Source: Nemertoderma westbladi (taxonomy: Eukaryota > Xenacoelomorpha > Nemertodermatida > Nemertodermatidae). Taken from it: DNA of 48,975 nt. A model generated the notes under the pieces. The model was not told where the DNA came from and searched no databases. It saw only the letters and a list, made by a program, of their open reading frames with translations. Each line of letters begins with the position of its first letter. Positions within the stretch are counted from its first letter, which is position 1. Of this stretch, positions 29,673 to 39,345 are shown piece by piece. The position numbers and the translations under genes are program-made. The stretch is taken from positions 1 through 48,975 of the forward strand of contig JAUCBJ010007617.1 in NCBI GenBank assembly GCA_032718475.1, read 5' to 3'.

Positions 29673-30035
29673 TACCTATTTTCACTCATCAATAACTTTT
29701 AATATAATTTAGCCATGAAGAAGCCCGTGAGGGTGAAACGGCTGTCCGCAATAACTAATTTATTGAAACCGTGGTATTTAAAGACCTCTATAGAACTTAC
29801 TCAGTAACTTCCACAAATTATATTTTCACTATGGCCTCGATTTTTTATAAACCTCGCTACGCTAGGTAAATAAAACATTTAAGTATACTGTAGTGAAAAT
29901 AAGGCACTTGTCAAGCAAAAGAGTCTCAAAAAGAATTTTCCCAAGAGTATTTTTCTAATGCAAATTTTATACTTGGAAATACATTATAAATTGATTCTAC
30001 ACTGTAGTATGTTTTATTTCTGTTCTAGAAAATAA

Positions 30036-30232
30036 GTAGATATGTTTTTTATGGTGGCTAGTGCTTTTATATTAGCTAGTATTTATTGAAATTATAAAAA
30101 AAATGTGAAAACATTAAAATTTCAGGTTTAAACTACAACAGGTTAACCAACAGTTTATATTATTTTTTTTAATTTTCTAAATATACTAGCTAGTAAAAAA
30201 ACACTAGCTACCATAAAAAAAAGCATATCTAC
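30036..30232. repeat. 197-bp foldback element
   Basis: Left arm GTAGATATGTTTTTTATGGT then GGCTAGTG...TTAGCTAGTAT; the right arm is its inverted complement with small indels, arms of about 55-60 bp. No clear target duplication. CTAGCTAG-type words mark both arms. Confidence 0.8.
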
Positions 30233-30821
30233 GAATTCTCTTGAACATTCACCAATACGGTACCAAAAAAGCATTAAAGAACACTAATAAAGGACTGGTG
30301 AAAAAATGGCAGGGGGTGTCGACAGGGCGAAGTAGGGACCATTTTGCTTTACTAGTGCCGAAAATAATGTTCTACATTATTGACCATGCAATCGCAATCA
30401 ATAATTATTAGGTTACTCATTAGTTTTTTTTTAAATAAAGTTTTTTTAAATATATTCTTAAACTTGTTAGCTATTGGATGTAGGCCTATTTTAAAAGCAA
30501 ATCATATTTTAGAACAAATAATTTTAGTTCTGAAACATTATAGGTTTATTTTTTTGCTAGATTATGATATTTATATTGAAAATGTGCCTAGGCCTGCTAG
30601 AACATGATACCTATAAATTTGAAGGAAAAATCATGTTCTTGAAATAATAGTTTTTGTTCTAGAATACTTAGAATATTATAAGTAACTAAATGTAACCAAA
30701 CGTAATTATTATTATTTATTTTGAAGTTTAATACAGTTTGCATTGAGATCCGTGAGGTTTATTGTGAATGTAGACACTTTCCGCAGACTTTGATTGTTGG
30801 AACTATCACCAGCTGCACCAT
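30233..30821. other. AT-rich leader region
   Basis: No gene. An AT-rich open stretch at 30380-30607 has biased, hydrophobic composition and no recognisable similarity. The last 100 bp share words with the region upstream of the paralogous gene at 5500. Confidence 0.5.
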
Positions 30822-31275
30822 GGGGGAATCAAATATTCCGATATACCCCAATAAACTACCTCCTCTGATGAAAAAGACCAATGACAGATATGGGAGTTAT
30901 AATTCTTTTGTCGGCCTTCTAAAAGTAGAAGTCGTTTCTTATATATTCAACAATGTGAAACGCACAGTTAGTAAACGCGTGAAACAAGTTGAAATCATTG
31001 TTGCTAAAATCTTGATTATGATGTCATTGACACACAAGGGAGTATATACAGCCTGTCACGTCATGAACTTTATTGTGAAGTATGAGAAAAATATCAAATC
31101 ATTAGCTAAGGATTTAGAAATCACTGATGCTGGGGATAAAGTTGTGAATGCGGCGAGGGAATTTACAACTGCGATGGGGGGACAATTCGTACCGGAAGAA
31201 AAGCCTCTACTACCACTGCCACCACCTCACTACTACCTAGGAACATCCTACCAGTGGGTATACTACAGGCAGTAG
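30822..31275 (+). CDS. Unknown small protein, paralogue of the gene at 5111-5500
   Basis: Single-exon frame of 150 residues starting at ACCATGGGGG, a good Kozak context. Helical-looking core VSYIFNNVKRTV, KILIMMSL, HVMNFIVKYEKNIKSLAKDL, DAGDKVV aligns with the minus-strand gene at 5111-5500. Its C-terminus is longer, with a proline/tyrosine-rich tail (PLPPPHYYLG). The frame is open upstream of the Met, but similarity to the paralogue upstream of its own ATG fits a shared untranslated leader, so I place the start here. No known domain recognised; orientation and distance suggest a dispersed duplication. Confidence 0.7.
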
Positions 31276-31295
31276 CGTCACATTTATTGTTACCG

Positions 31296-31301
31296 AATAA
31301 A
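31296..31301 (+). terminator. Polyadenylation signal AATAAA
   Basis: About 20 nt after the stop of the small gene at 30822-31275. Confidence 0.6.
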
Positions 31302-31483
31302 TATTAAATGAAAATGAGGAACATGATACTATCTGTCACCCCGACAACGGAATTCACTTCCTAATTCCATTAAATTGTATACCGAAACAAAAAAAAAGTA
31401 CACCTAAACTTTATGGGGAGTAAATAATGCTACGCCGACAACGACAAATTTGAAACAGTAAGATGCCCTCTTGACATTCGTTT

Positions 31484-31535
31484 AATGTTTTGGTTAGAAT
31501 AATTCCACTGTAACCTGTTAATTTTCTTCCACCAA
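31484..31535 (+). repeat. Dispersed repeat, copy 3 (partial)
   Basis: TGTTTTGGTTAGAATAATTC followed by CACTGTAACCTGTTAATT matches the core of copies 33732-33905 and 34697-34855. Confidence 0.6.
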
Positions 31536-31734
31536 TTGATAATAACATTATTTGCGTTAAAAATTGTTGTCGACGTTGCGTTTACACCCTAATCTGTGTC
31601 GGATTCGGTTGATTGAGCAAATAATACAATTCCGAAATCAATGTTAAAACCAGGACATATCGTTTCTTACCCCATAGAGAGAGTTCTCACGAAAAGTTGC
31701 ACCTACGGTATTGATACTTTGCATCTTCAGTTGT

Positions 31735-32760
31735 ACCGCGGTATCGAAACTGCACCAGTTGCCCCACGGTATCGATACTGCACCAGTTGCACCACGCTAT
31801 CGATACTGCACCAGTTGCACCACGCTATCGATACTGCACCAGTTGCACCACGGCGATCGATACTGCACCAGTTGCACCACGGCTATCGATACTGCACCAG
31901 TTGCACCACGCTATCGATACTGCACCAGTTGCACCACGCTATCGATACTGCACCAGTTGCACCACGCTATCGATACTGCACCAGTTGCACCACGCTATCG
32001 ATACTGCACCAGTTGCACCATGGTATCGATACTGCACCAGTTGCACCACGGTATCGATACTGCACCAGTTGCACCATGGTATCGATACTGCACCAGTTGC
32101 ACCACGGCATCGATACTGCACCAGTTGCACCACGCTATCGATACTGCACCAGTTGCACCACGCTATCGATACTGCACCAGTTGCACCACGGTATCGATAC
32201 TGCACCAGTTGCACCACGCTATCGATACTGCACCAGTTGCACCACGCTATCGATACTGCACCAGTTGCACCACGCTATCGATACTGCACCAGTTGCACCA
32301 CGCTATCGATACTGCACCAGTTGCACCACGCTATCGATACTGCACCAGTTGCACCACGCTATCGATACTGCACCAGTTGCACCACGCTATCGATACTGCA
32401 CCAGTTGCACCACGCTATCGATACTGCACCAGTTGCACCACGCTATCGATACTGCACCAGTTGCACCATGGTATCGATACTGCACCAGTTGCACCATGGT
32501 ATCGATACTGCACCAGTTGCACCACGGCATCGATACTGCACCAGTTGCACCACGCTATCGATACTGCACCAGTTGCACCACGCTATCGATACTGCACCAG
32601 TTGCACCACGCTATCGATACTGCACCAGTTGCACCACGCTATCGATACTGCACCAGTTGCACCACGCTATCGATACTGCACCAGTTGCACCACGCTATCG
32701 ATACTGCACCATTTGCACCACGCTATCGATACTGCACCACGATATCAATACTGCACGAGT
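31735..32760. repeat. 28-bp minisatellite, about 35 units
   Basis: Unit of 28 bp containing CTATCGATACTGCACCAGTT, with variants at the CACGC/CACGG/CATGG/CACGGC step and a few 29-bp units near 31850-31885. Because 28 is not a multiple of 3, each forward frame cycles through all three readings, and all three stay open for about 360-380 codons. A variant block (CATGG, CATGG, CACGGC) recurs near 32090 and 32510, about 15 units apart. Confidence 0.95.
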
Positions 32761-32869
32761 TGCCCGTTCTGCACTGCATCCCTCCCTGATATTATTACTC
32801 AATCCGACAATAGCCACCAGGGCAGTTTACAACTTAGTAAGTCAAAACACGAACGCTAAATATTAATGT

Positions 32870-33731
32870 GGCGGGTGGCCTTAATCCTCAATAAATATTA
32901 TTAGGGTAATATATTCTAGAATTATTAAAAATCAGGAATTAGGCAATACCTAAAATTATATGAACCACTCCTGTTTCTGTTTGATAAAAAATTAAATTTA
33001 TTACAAGCTGACAGATCTAAAATGTATTTAAATTTTATTTTAACTTGTACTAAATTGCACCATGTGTACTATGTGTACGTAGGTATACCAATAAGTATGC
33101 ACCGAGTCCAAAATAACGGCATTCAATATGTTACATAGTCTCACTCACATTATAAATAAAAGGTAGTTAAATACCGGTAGTTATATTAGTTAATTTGTCC
33201 GAGTAAATTCCAGATTTTGAGACCGCCCCCCTGTCCAAGCTTGTCCGGGTTTTGCCACTGCCACTGGGTGATAAATTAATATTATAGCATAATATGATAA
33301 ATCAATGATGATCTATTATGATATATTAAGGATAAAAAAATCGGACGTCCAAATTTAGCCATCCCACCCCCCTCCCTCCTGTCCGAAGATGTCCGGATTT
33401 CGAAGACCCCCACCCCCCCCTGACCTCGGACGTCCTTTATGGATGCCCCCTAATAGTTTTTATCACTAAACCAGTGCGTGGGGCTATATAGTAAATGTTC
33501 TGACTTCTCTGAGTGATGTTAGCAGTCATATTATTGTCATCAATATTTCGACGACCAACTGGTATCGTTGTAGTTTTGGGCAATTTTAATAAAAAAAACG
33601 TCGCAATGAATGGGATACCGTCACTAAGACTATGTATTTCAATGTAATATTATTATTATCAAAGTCATGGAAAAGTGATTGTAACATTACTTTTTTGTGG
33701 AGAAAAAATATCTTTCAACAAATAACCAGAT
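32870..33731. other. AT-rich stretch with C-rich GTCC repeats
   Basis: No gene. 33195-33445 has two related blocks with TGTCCGGGTTTTG, TGTCCGGATTTCG and runs of C, ending near GGACGTCCTTTATGGATG. That end resembles termini of DNA transposons in invertebrates, but I found no partner end. Confidence 0.4.
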
Positions 33732-33905
33732 GGGGGGGGGGGGGGGGGGGGGGGGGGGAACTGGACGCAATAAAAATTCATCCCTCTCCTGGGGAAATTC
33801 GACGCAAATAACAGCTGATTACTCTCAAAAATAAAACTGTAACCTGTTCTATTGTGTTTAGTTTATTGTTTTGGTTAAAATAACGTGCCACTGTAACCTA
33901 CTCCG
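33732..33905 (+). repeat. Dispersed poly-G-ended repeat, copy 4
   Basis: G27 (33732-33758) then AACTGGACGCAATAAAAATT, CGACGCAAATAACAGCTGAT, AAACTGTAACCTGTTCTATT, TTGTTTTGGTTAAAATAACG and CACTGTAACCT. The core is on the strand opposite to copy 1. Confidence 0.8.
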
Positions 33906-34696
33906 TATGACCTCCTGTCTCCAAATAACACATGTATTGTACTCTAACGGTAAACTTGCACATAATGCGTAGTCCTTCATTTAAAATAAAACAGATGGTT
34001 TTAGTGACCTTTTTGCGAAACTGACTTACAGAGTTATAGAATTCCTACTGTAATTACTGATAATTATATATCTACCTAATTATATATCAATATATACCGA
34101 TAGCACACAACAGGTTATATTGTCACTTAAATAATTGTATATATATAATATGAGAGAATGAATTAAGGATTATTTATTTTTTATGTGAAACAAACTAATA
34201 TTATTAATTTGACTGCTATTAATAATTATGCAACAAAACACATACCAGAAAAATAAAATATATATAATATAATCTGTAAACAAGAATTATATTCATTTTA
34301 CATAAAGTAACGAGTGTGCGTGCATACCGGTACATTTAAATAGGTTAGGAAATTTAATTAATACAATGAAACAATGAGGGAGATATTGAGTGCTGAGTTT
34401 GGAGTTATTTAGTTTATATTAATGTTTTATGTGATCAATGTCGATCTTTATTATCCGTTGCTCCGGTAACAAACAACAACAACAAAGAGAATCCTTAAAC
34501 ATTGAGAATAAATAAATATAGATAACATAGGTTTACACACAGGTTTTATGTTTTCTAACTTTTGTTGGACCTCACCACAGTTGGAAGGAGTTAAATAAAT
34601 TCAAATAGAAAATTAATAATATAGATCATTATAATTCTGGGTATCTGTGCTGATAAAAGTTAAATTGCTTATATTTGTGTTTATTTCAGAAATATA

Positions 34697-34855
34697 GGGG
34701 GGTGGGGGATTCCGACACAATAAAAGTTCATCATAAAAGGAAATCGTCATAATTAACAGCTGATCACTACTAAAAATAAAACTGTAACCTGTTCTATTAA
34801 CTTTAGTTAATTGTTTTGGTTAAAGTAACGCGGCACTGTAGCCTGAACATGCCTT
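34697..34855 (+). repeat. Dispersed repeat, copy 5
   Basis: GGGGGGTGGGGGATTCCGAC, AATAAAAGTTCATC, AACAGCTGATCACT, AAACTGTAACCTGTTCTATT and TTGTTTTGGTTAAAGTAACG: same order as copy 4 with a decayed G run. Confidence 0.8.
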
Positions 34856-35133
34856 TAAATGATATTATAACATGTATTTAACATTGAGACGAGATATGTA
34901 TTCGTCAGGATGGGATTCGCAGCAAGTTCCCCCTCTCAATATCCCATTTATTGAATTGTTAATATTATTTAATAATATAGCCTATATCCCTAAAAATACA
35001 GCCGAAATATAAACAATTCTACTTTGAAAAAGAGTTAGGCCTAAGTTATATTATTAGTTATTATTATGTAAACAAAAATAACTCAATACATTAATTTATA
35101 GTTAAAATATTAAATTTAATAAATTTTATGCTC

Positions 35134-35808
35134 TTATGGTCCGGAATTAATAGGTTCCGGTTCGTCTTTCCGGATAAATAAGAAGTAAATAGCGACTCCG
35201 ATGACAACCAATGAGACACCGACAATAACGAACAAAACGATTCTGTTAGCGAGTACGCGATTGAGCATACCGGAGACGATCCGGGAACTGGTACCCAGAT
35301 TGCTACCCGTGTCCCCTAGTCGCTCCTTCATCCTGTACAATTTCTCTTTATCTCGATGGAGATCTTCCAGAACTGACGCCCCAATCTGCTCTGTTTCCAA
35401 GGCAACTCTATATCCTTCCTCTAGCCGATGTGTTGAACGTTCCATTCGTTCGGAACTATCGAGTAATCGAGTTTTATCGTCGCTTTCTTCCTCCCCTAAA
35501 AGCTCCCTGCGTTCCCGCGTGTTCCTCGCTAGTTTATTGTTGGTGAACTCGTTCTGTAAGCGATCTAGTTCGGCGCACAGCGAACGCAGACGTTTCTCGG
35601 CTCCGGGCCGTTGCGACGACGACAAGTCAGCGATCTCGAGTTCCATCTGCTCGATGAGTTCGTTTGAATCCTCAAATAGTTTCTCGATTTGGTTTACTTG
35701 TCGGACTTTTTGCTGCGGAACGACATCAGGTAGTCGGGATATATTCAGCCCAATTTCGGCTGTTACAACCCCAAACTGTTTCTCGTACTGCTCCAATAGT
35801 TTCTTCAT
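35134..35808 (-). CDS. VTI1A: Vesicle transport SNARE VTI1A
   Basis: Qb-SNARE of Golgi and endosome fusion. The 224 residues lie in one exon (human about 217). N-terminal helical Habc-type region (about 1-110; YEKQFGVVTAEI, QKVRQVNQIEKLFEDSNELIEQMELE), then LLDSSERMERSTHRLEEGYR and the SNARE helix (about 120-185). The single C-terminal anchor IVLFVIVGVSLVVIGVAIYF (about 194-216) precedes a short acidic tail. TEQIG and SSRIVSGMLNR match vertebrate VTI1A better than VTI1B. The central SNARE layer reads RDKEK, an Asp where most Q-SNAREs have Gln, as I recall for animal VTI1. No AATAAA nearby; ATTAAA lies at 35115-35120. A retrocopy origin of the intronless gene is possible, but no poly(A) or target repeats are seen. 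Confidence 0.93.
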   Translation of the reverse strand: MKKLLEQYEKQFGVVTAEIGLNISRLPDVVPQQKVRQVNQIEKLFEDSNELIEQMELEIADLSSSQRPGAEKRLRSLCAELDRLQNEFTNNKLARNTRERRELLGEEESDDKTRLLDSSERMERSTHRLEEGYRVALETEQIGASVLEDLHRDKEKLYRMKERLGDTGSNLGTSSRIVSGMLNRVLANRIVLFVIVGVSLVVIGVAIYFLFIRKDEPEPINSGP

Positions 35809-35870
35809 TGTCAGATTGTGGCCTTGAGATCAGAGATGTTGAGAATACTGCTGTACTGTACGAACTCTAA

Positions 35871-36570
35871 TTCCTGAACTCTAAAATCAGACTGTCTCAG
35901 AATAGGCCTATAGGCTTAATACTGTAATTGTGTACCGGTAATAGGCCTACTGCAGTACAGCAGTACCTACTGAAGTAATAGGCCTGACTAAATGAGTTAG
36001 CCTAAATACCGGTACTCTGGTACTGCTGTACTGTCAGACTAAAATAGCTACAGAGAGAGAGAGAGATGGGTATAACTTTTGCGCAGAGGTATAGCCTACA
36101 TACCGGATGTTTCCAGTCAAAGAGGAATCGACCAACGGTTAGGGTTACCGCTCGTCATGGGGGTCTGAGCTGAGGATGAGTGGGTGTAGGTGGTTCAACA
36201 AAACGCTAACAATGATACCGGACTGAACCAGTGGCAAACGTAGTCTCTGATGTATTTATATCTAATGTATTAATTGTTAGTAACGCTGTTTGTCTTTGGT
36301 GTTTGGTTGCCTAATAGAGTTGGCTAAACGATCTTACTATAAAAAGCATCCAGCAGTCCAGCGCATAGAGCCATGCCACGAGATCGCCGTTCGGGTTCCG
36401 TGGTTATCATCAGCATATCCCGGCCACCACTTTCATTGATTTGGACTGCCCACATTTGAGAATCAATGCCGCCGATTGGATTTAGTGCAACTCCATGAAT
36501 TCTACCAGTTGTTTAAAAGTTTGGATTATAATGCTGTATGTCAGTATGTAGACTGATTAATAATACGGAA
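35871..36570. other. 5' flank of VTI1A, no gene
   Basis: Contains GA-rich (36053-36064), TAGGCCTA and TACCGGTA words in clusters (35905-36015). No gene recognised. Confidence 0.5.
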
Positions 36571-36579
36571 TATATATTT

Positions 36580-37692
36580 GGGTCCTACTAAATACTACAA
36601 AAAGCACAAAACAAGCACAAAAAAGCACAAAAAAGTCAAGAAAAGCACAAAAAAACACAAAAAAGCACAAAAAAAGCACAAAAAAGTAAAAAAAAAGCAC
36701 AAAAAAAGTAAAAAAAAAGCACAAAAAAACATTCTCACATCAAGAGAGATGGGGGGGGGGGGGGGGGGCGAAAATATGAGAGATATTGTTACAGACACCC
36801 CCTTCCCCCCCTGACATATAAGATAAGTACGCATGAACTCCTAAACAACATTGCAAACAATCTGGCAGTTATAGAAATTTCAAAGTATACAGTCAGACAG
36901 TAGTGTTACAACAGCAGTGGTTAAACCCAGGCAGTAACTGTGTTTCCAACAGACGCAGATATCGTAACCAAGGCAGTTCCGACCTAAGCGAGATTCTTGC
37001 AAGTATGACTATGACTAATATCATCATACTTGTCCTCAGACGTTATCGATCGCCCACTCGAGAGCTTCGGGCAGACCGTGATGTGATATAATTGTACAGT
37101 ATGTCGATTTATCGGTGAATAAAGGCATTCCAATAATAGAATAATCGCGATTTCGGTCAACACTGACATATCCAGTTTACAAGCGCCTATGCTGCGTCGC
37201 TACATCGTTACAAGTAATTAACCAGAACGCTGATAAGTTGACATAATGTGACAAGACAATAACAAAGTCTACTACAGTATTATAAGTTCTATCCTGATAT
37301 TTGAATTGAACCATCTTTACATACTGACATTAGCCTGATATTGCACTAGGGTGCTCGTGGTAGGGCTGTACCTGTAAGTGCTAGTGCTGGACGCTGGTAC
37401 TCACTCACTGCCACTGGCAGCTATATGACATGAAAGCATACTGGACATGTGATTATCCTTCCGGTAGCCTAGACACTACAGCACTACATGATATTGCTTC
37501 TATCATCTGTTCTATTACAAGCTCAATAAACATCTATCAGTTTGCTTTTTTGTGCTTTTTTTTACTTTTTTGTGCTTTTTTTTACTTTTTTTGTGCTTTT
37601 TTGTGCTTTTTTTGTGCTTTTTTGTGCTTTTCTTGACTTTTTTGTGCTTTTTTGTGCTTGTTTTGTGCTTTTTGTAGTATTTAGTAGGACCC
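36580..37692. mobile_element. Mutator-type MITE with long simple-repeat inverted ends
   Basis: 1113 bp flanked by the exact 9-bp direct repeat TATATATTT (36571-36579 and 37693-37701). Ends start GGGTCCTACTAAATACTACA and stay inverted-complementary for about 150 bp, built from AAAAAGCAC and AAAAAGTAA units. A 9-bp duplication, a G-starting end and long inverted repeats fit MULEs. The interior holds G18 (36751-36768) and no transposase. Confidence 0.88.
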
Positions 37693-37757
37693 TATATATT
37701 TTATTTATAATATTTGTTTATTAAATTATGTCTTCAATATCTATATTGATAATATTC

Positions 37758-38240
37758 AATTACAGACTAGAATTTCTAGGAAACTAGTTCGCAGGACTTA
37801 CCAGGCGAAGGGTCCTACCTTTCTCATGCACGTTGATGGGTGTGACAAATTAAAACCATTTGGATTTGCTGCTCATGGAGCAATAGACGGTTATTATAGT
37901 AGACGTATATTATGGCTTAAGTGTTCGAGTACTAATAACGACGACGACCCCTTTGTAGTGGCCGGTTACTTCCTATAAACAATAAAAGATATTGGCGGCG
38001 TCCCACATATAGTACGTACAGATCGTGGCACAAAGTGAACATAGGAATCATTCAGAAGTTCTGTAGGTTAAGAAGTACTGCAGGATGCGCATATATTCAG
38101 GGGAGGAGTTCGGGGAATCAAAGAATTGAGGTCTGGTGGTCCAAATTCCCAGTTTTGGGAATGTCGGAATGGTTAACACATTTTAACGTGTTAGAAATAA
38201 ACGGCATGTTATGCTTGGCTGCTTGGTACGATGACTGAAT
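37758..38240 (+). pseudogene. Dead DDE/integrase-core-like gene fragment
   Basis: Forward frames read RKLVRRTY, HVDGCDKLKPFGFAAHGAID, SRRILWL, STNN, then after stops GGVPHIVRTDRGT, and in another frame QGRSSGNQRIEVWWS. This order matches an uncharacterised integrase-core protein family common in animal genomes (recalled WHVDGYDKLKPFGF...NQRIEAWW). D of HVDG and D of RTDRGT would be catalytic acids. Stops at about 37977 and 38029 and a frame change near 38085 show it is inactive. The Mutator-type element ends just upstream. Confidence 0.65.
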
Positions 38241-38799
38241 GATTGTTGGTTGTCAGGTCTGCAGGTTGTCAGTTGTTACTACTTACTGAGTGATACTTTT
38301 CCATTTTCACATAGTTCAGTAGTTGGCAGTTGCATCCTGCTGTCCTGCCTGCAGGTCTGCCTGCATCGCTGCATGGTACTGCCAGACTGCTACAGTCAGA
38401 CAGTACATAATAATACCGGACCGGTACATAGCTAGCTGGCTAGCCTGCTCGCTCTACTGATCAGTGATCACAGGATCAGTGTGCACGTGCAGTGACTGGA
38501 CAGGACAGACTGACAGGACAAAACCAAAACAGTATTCTGACAGTCTGACGGTATAAATAGTCCAGTACAGGTACAGCGTACAGGTCAGCAGGTAGGCTAC
38601 AGCAGTATGCCGTACAGCTGCAAGCTGTACAGCAGCAGTCAGTGTCAGATACTGAGATAGAAGGATACTGGCAACTGGGATAGTTAGGCCCTACAGCCCT
38701 AAGCCATGCCTTTTTACAACAATGACCAGACAGCCAGATGGCAGTATTCAGGCTGTACTGGAAAAATATTAGGGCATACCTTCTGCAGTTGACAGTTAG
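38241..38799. other. CAGTAC/CTGCAG-rich stretch
   Basis: No gene. Unusually dense in short palindromic or near-palindromic words (CTGCAG, GTACAG, CAGACAG). Confidence 0.5.
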
Positions 38800-38823
38800 T
38801 GACTTACTGACTTATAGCACTGA

Positions 38824-39345
38824 TTGATCAAACCCAAGGATCCCAAGAATTCCGGGAGCCTGGCGGCTCCCGGAAAACCTTTAGTGGGGGAGGCCACTAT
38901 AACTAGAAATCCTTTGTTGGACTGTCTCGTATTTAACAGCCGTTCTTTAAAGAATAAATTGTCTGAGTTTGAATTTTTACTTAACAGTTCTAAATATGAC
39001 ATTATAGGTGTCACGGAGACTTGGCTCAACAATACAGTTACTGATAGTATGATTAATGGTACTTATCACAATTACCAAGTGTTTAGGAAGGATGGATCTA
39101 TCACTGGCAATGGCGGCGGTGTAGTTATTTTGGTGAAAAATTCAATAAAGTGTGTACGAGTGTGCATTCCCGAAATGTTTTCTAACTGTGAAATTATAGT
39201 AGTCGATTTAATTGGTAAGAGTCCCTCTCGTTTAATATGTGCTTATCGTACTACAGATGATATCTGGTCAAGTAGTAGTTATCTGGAATATAATAATTTG
39301 TTTTGCTCTTGTTTGTCTGAATTGTGCGATGTTAGCTATACCCTG
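38824..39345 (+). pseudogene. CR1/L2-like LINE endonuclease part
   Basis: AP-endonuclease N-terminal half: VFNSRSLKNKLSEFEFLL (about 35-53), VTETWLNN, GGGVVILVKN. The frame is lost near 39345; GDFSLPDFNW, the next endonuclease motif, continues in the frame of the following part. Confidence 0.8.

Noticed and set aside
30380-30607. 75-codon hydrophobic frame upstream of the small gene
   Set aside because: AT-driven composition, no similarity and no conserved features.
18884-31275. CRISPR-like array (regular repeats)
   Set aside because: Units are head-to-tail without unique spacers, in animal DNA with no cas genes. They are minisatellites.
31641-32866. Three overlapping long open frames of about 360-380 codons
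   Set aside because: They are readings of one 28-bp tandem repeat in its three frames, with no unique coding sequence. Treated as a minisatellite.
36137-36150. Telomere-like GGTTAGGGTTA
   Set aside because: Only about two units, no array.
36578-36834. Lysine-rich and phenylalanine-rich open frames
   Set aside because: Translation of AAAAAGCAC repeats in a MITE end.
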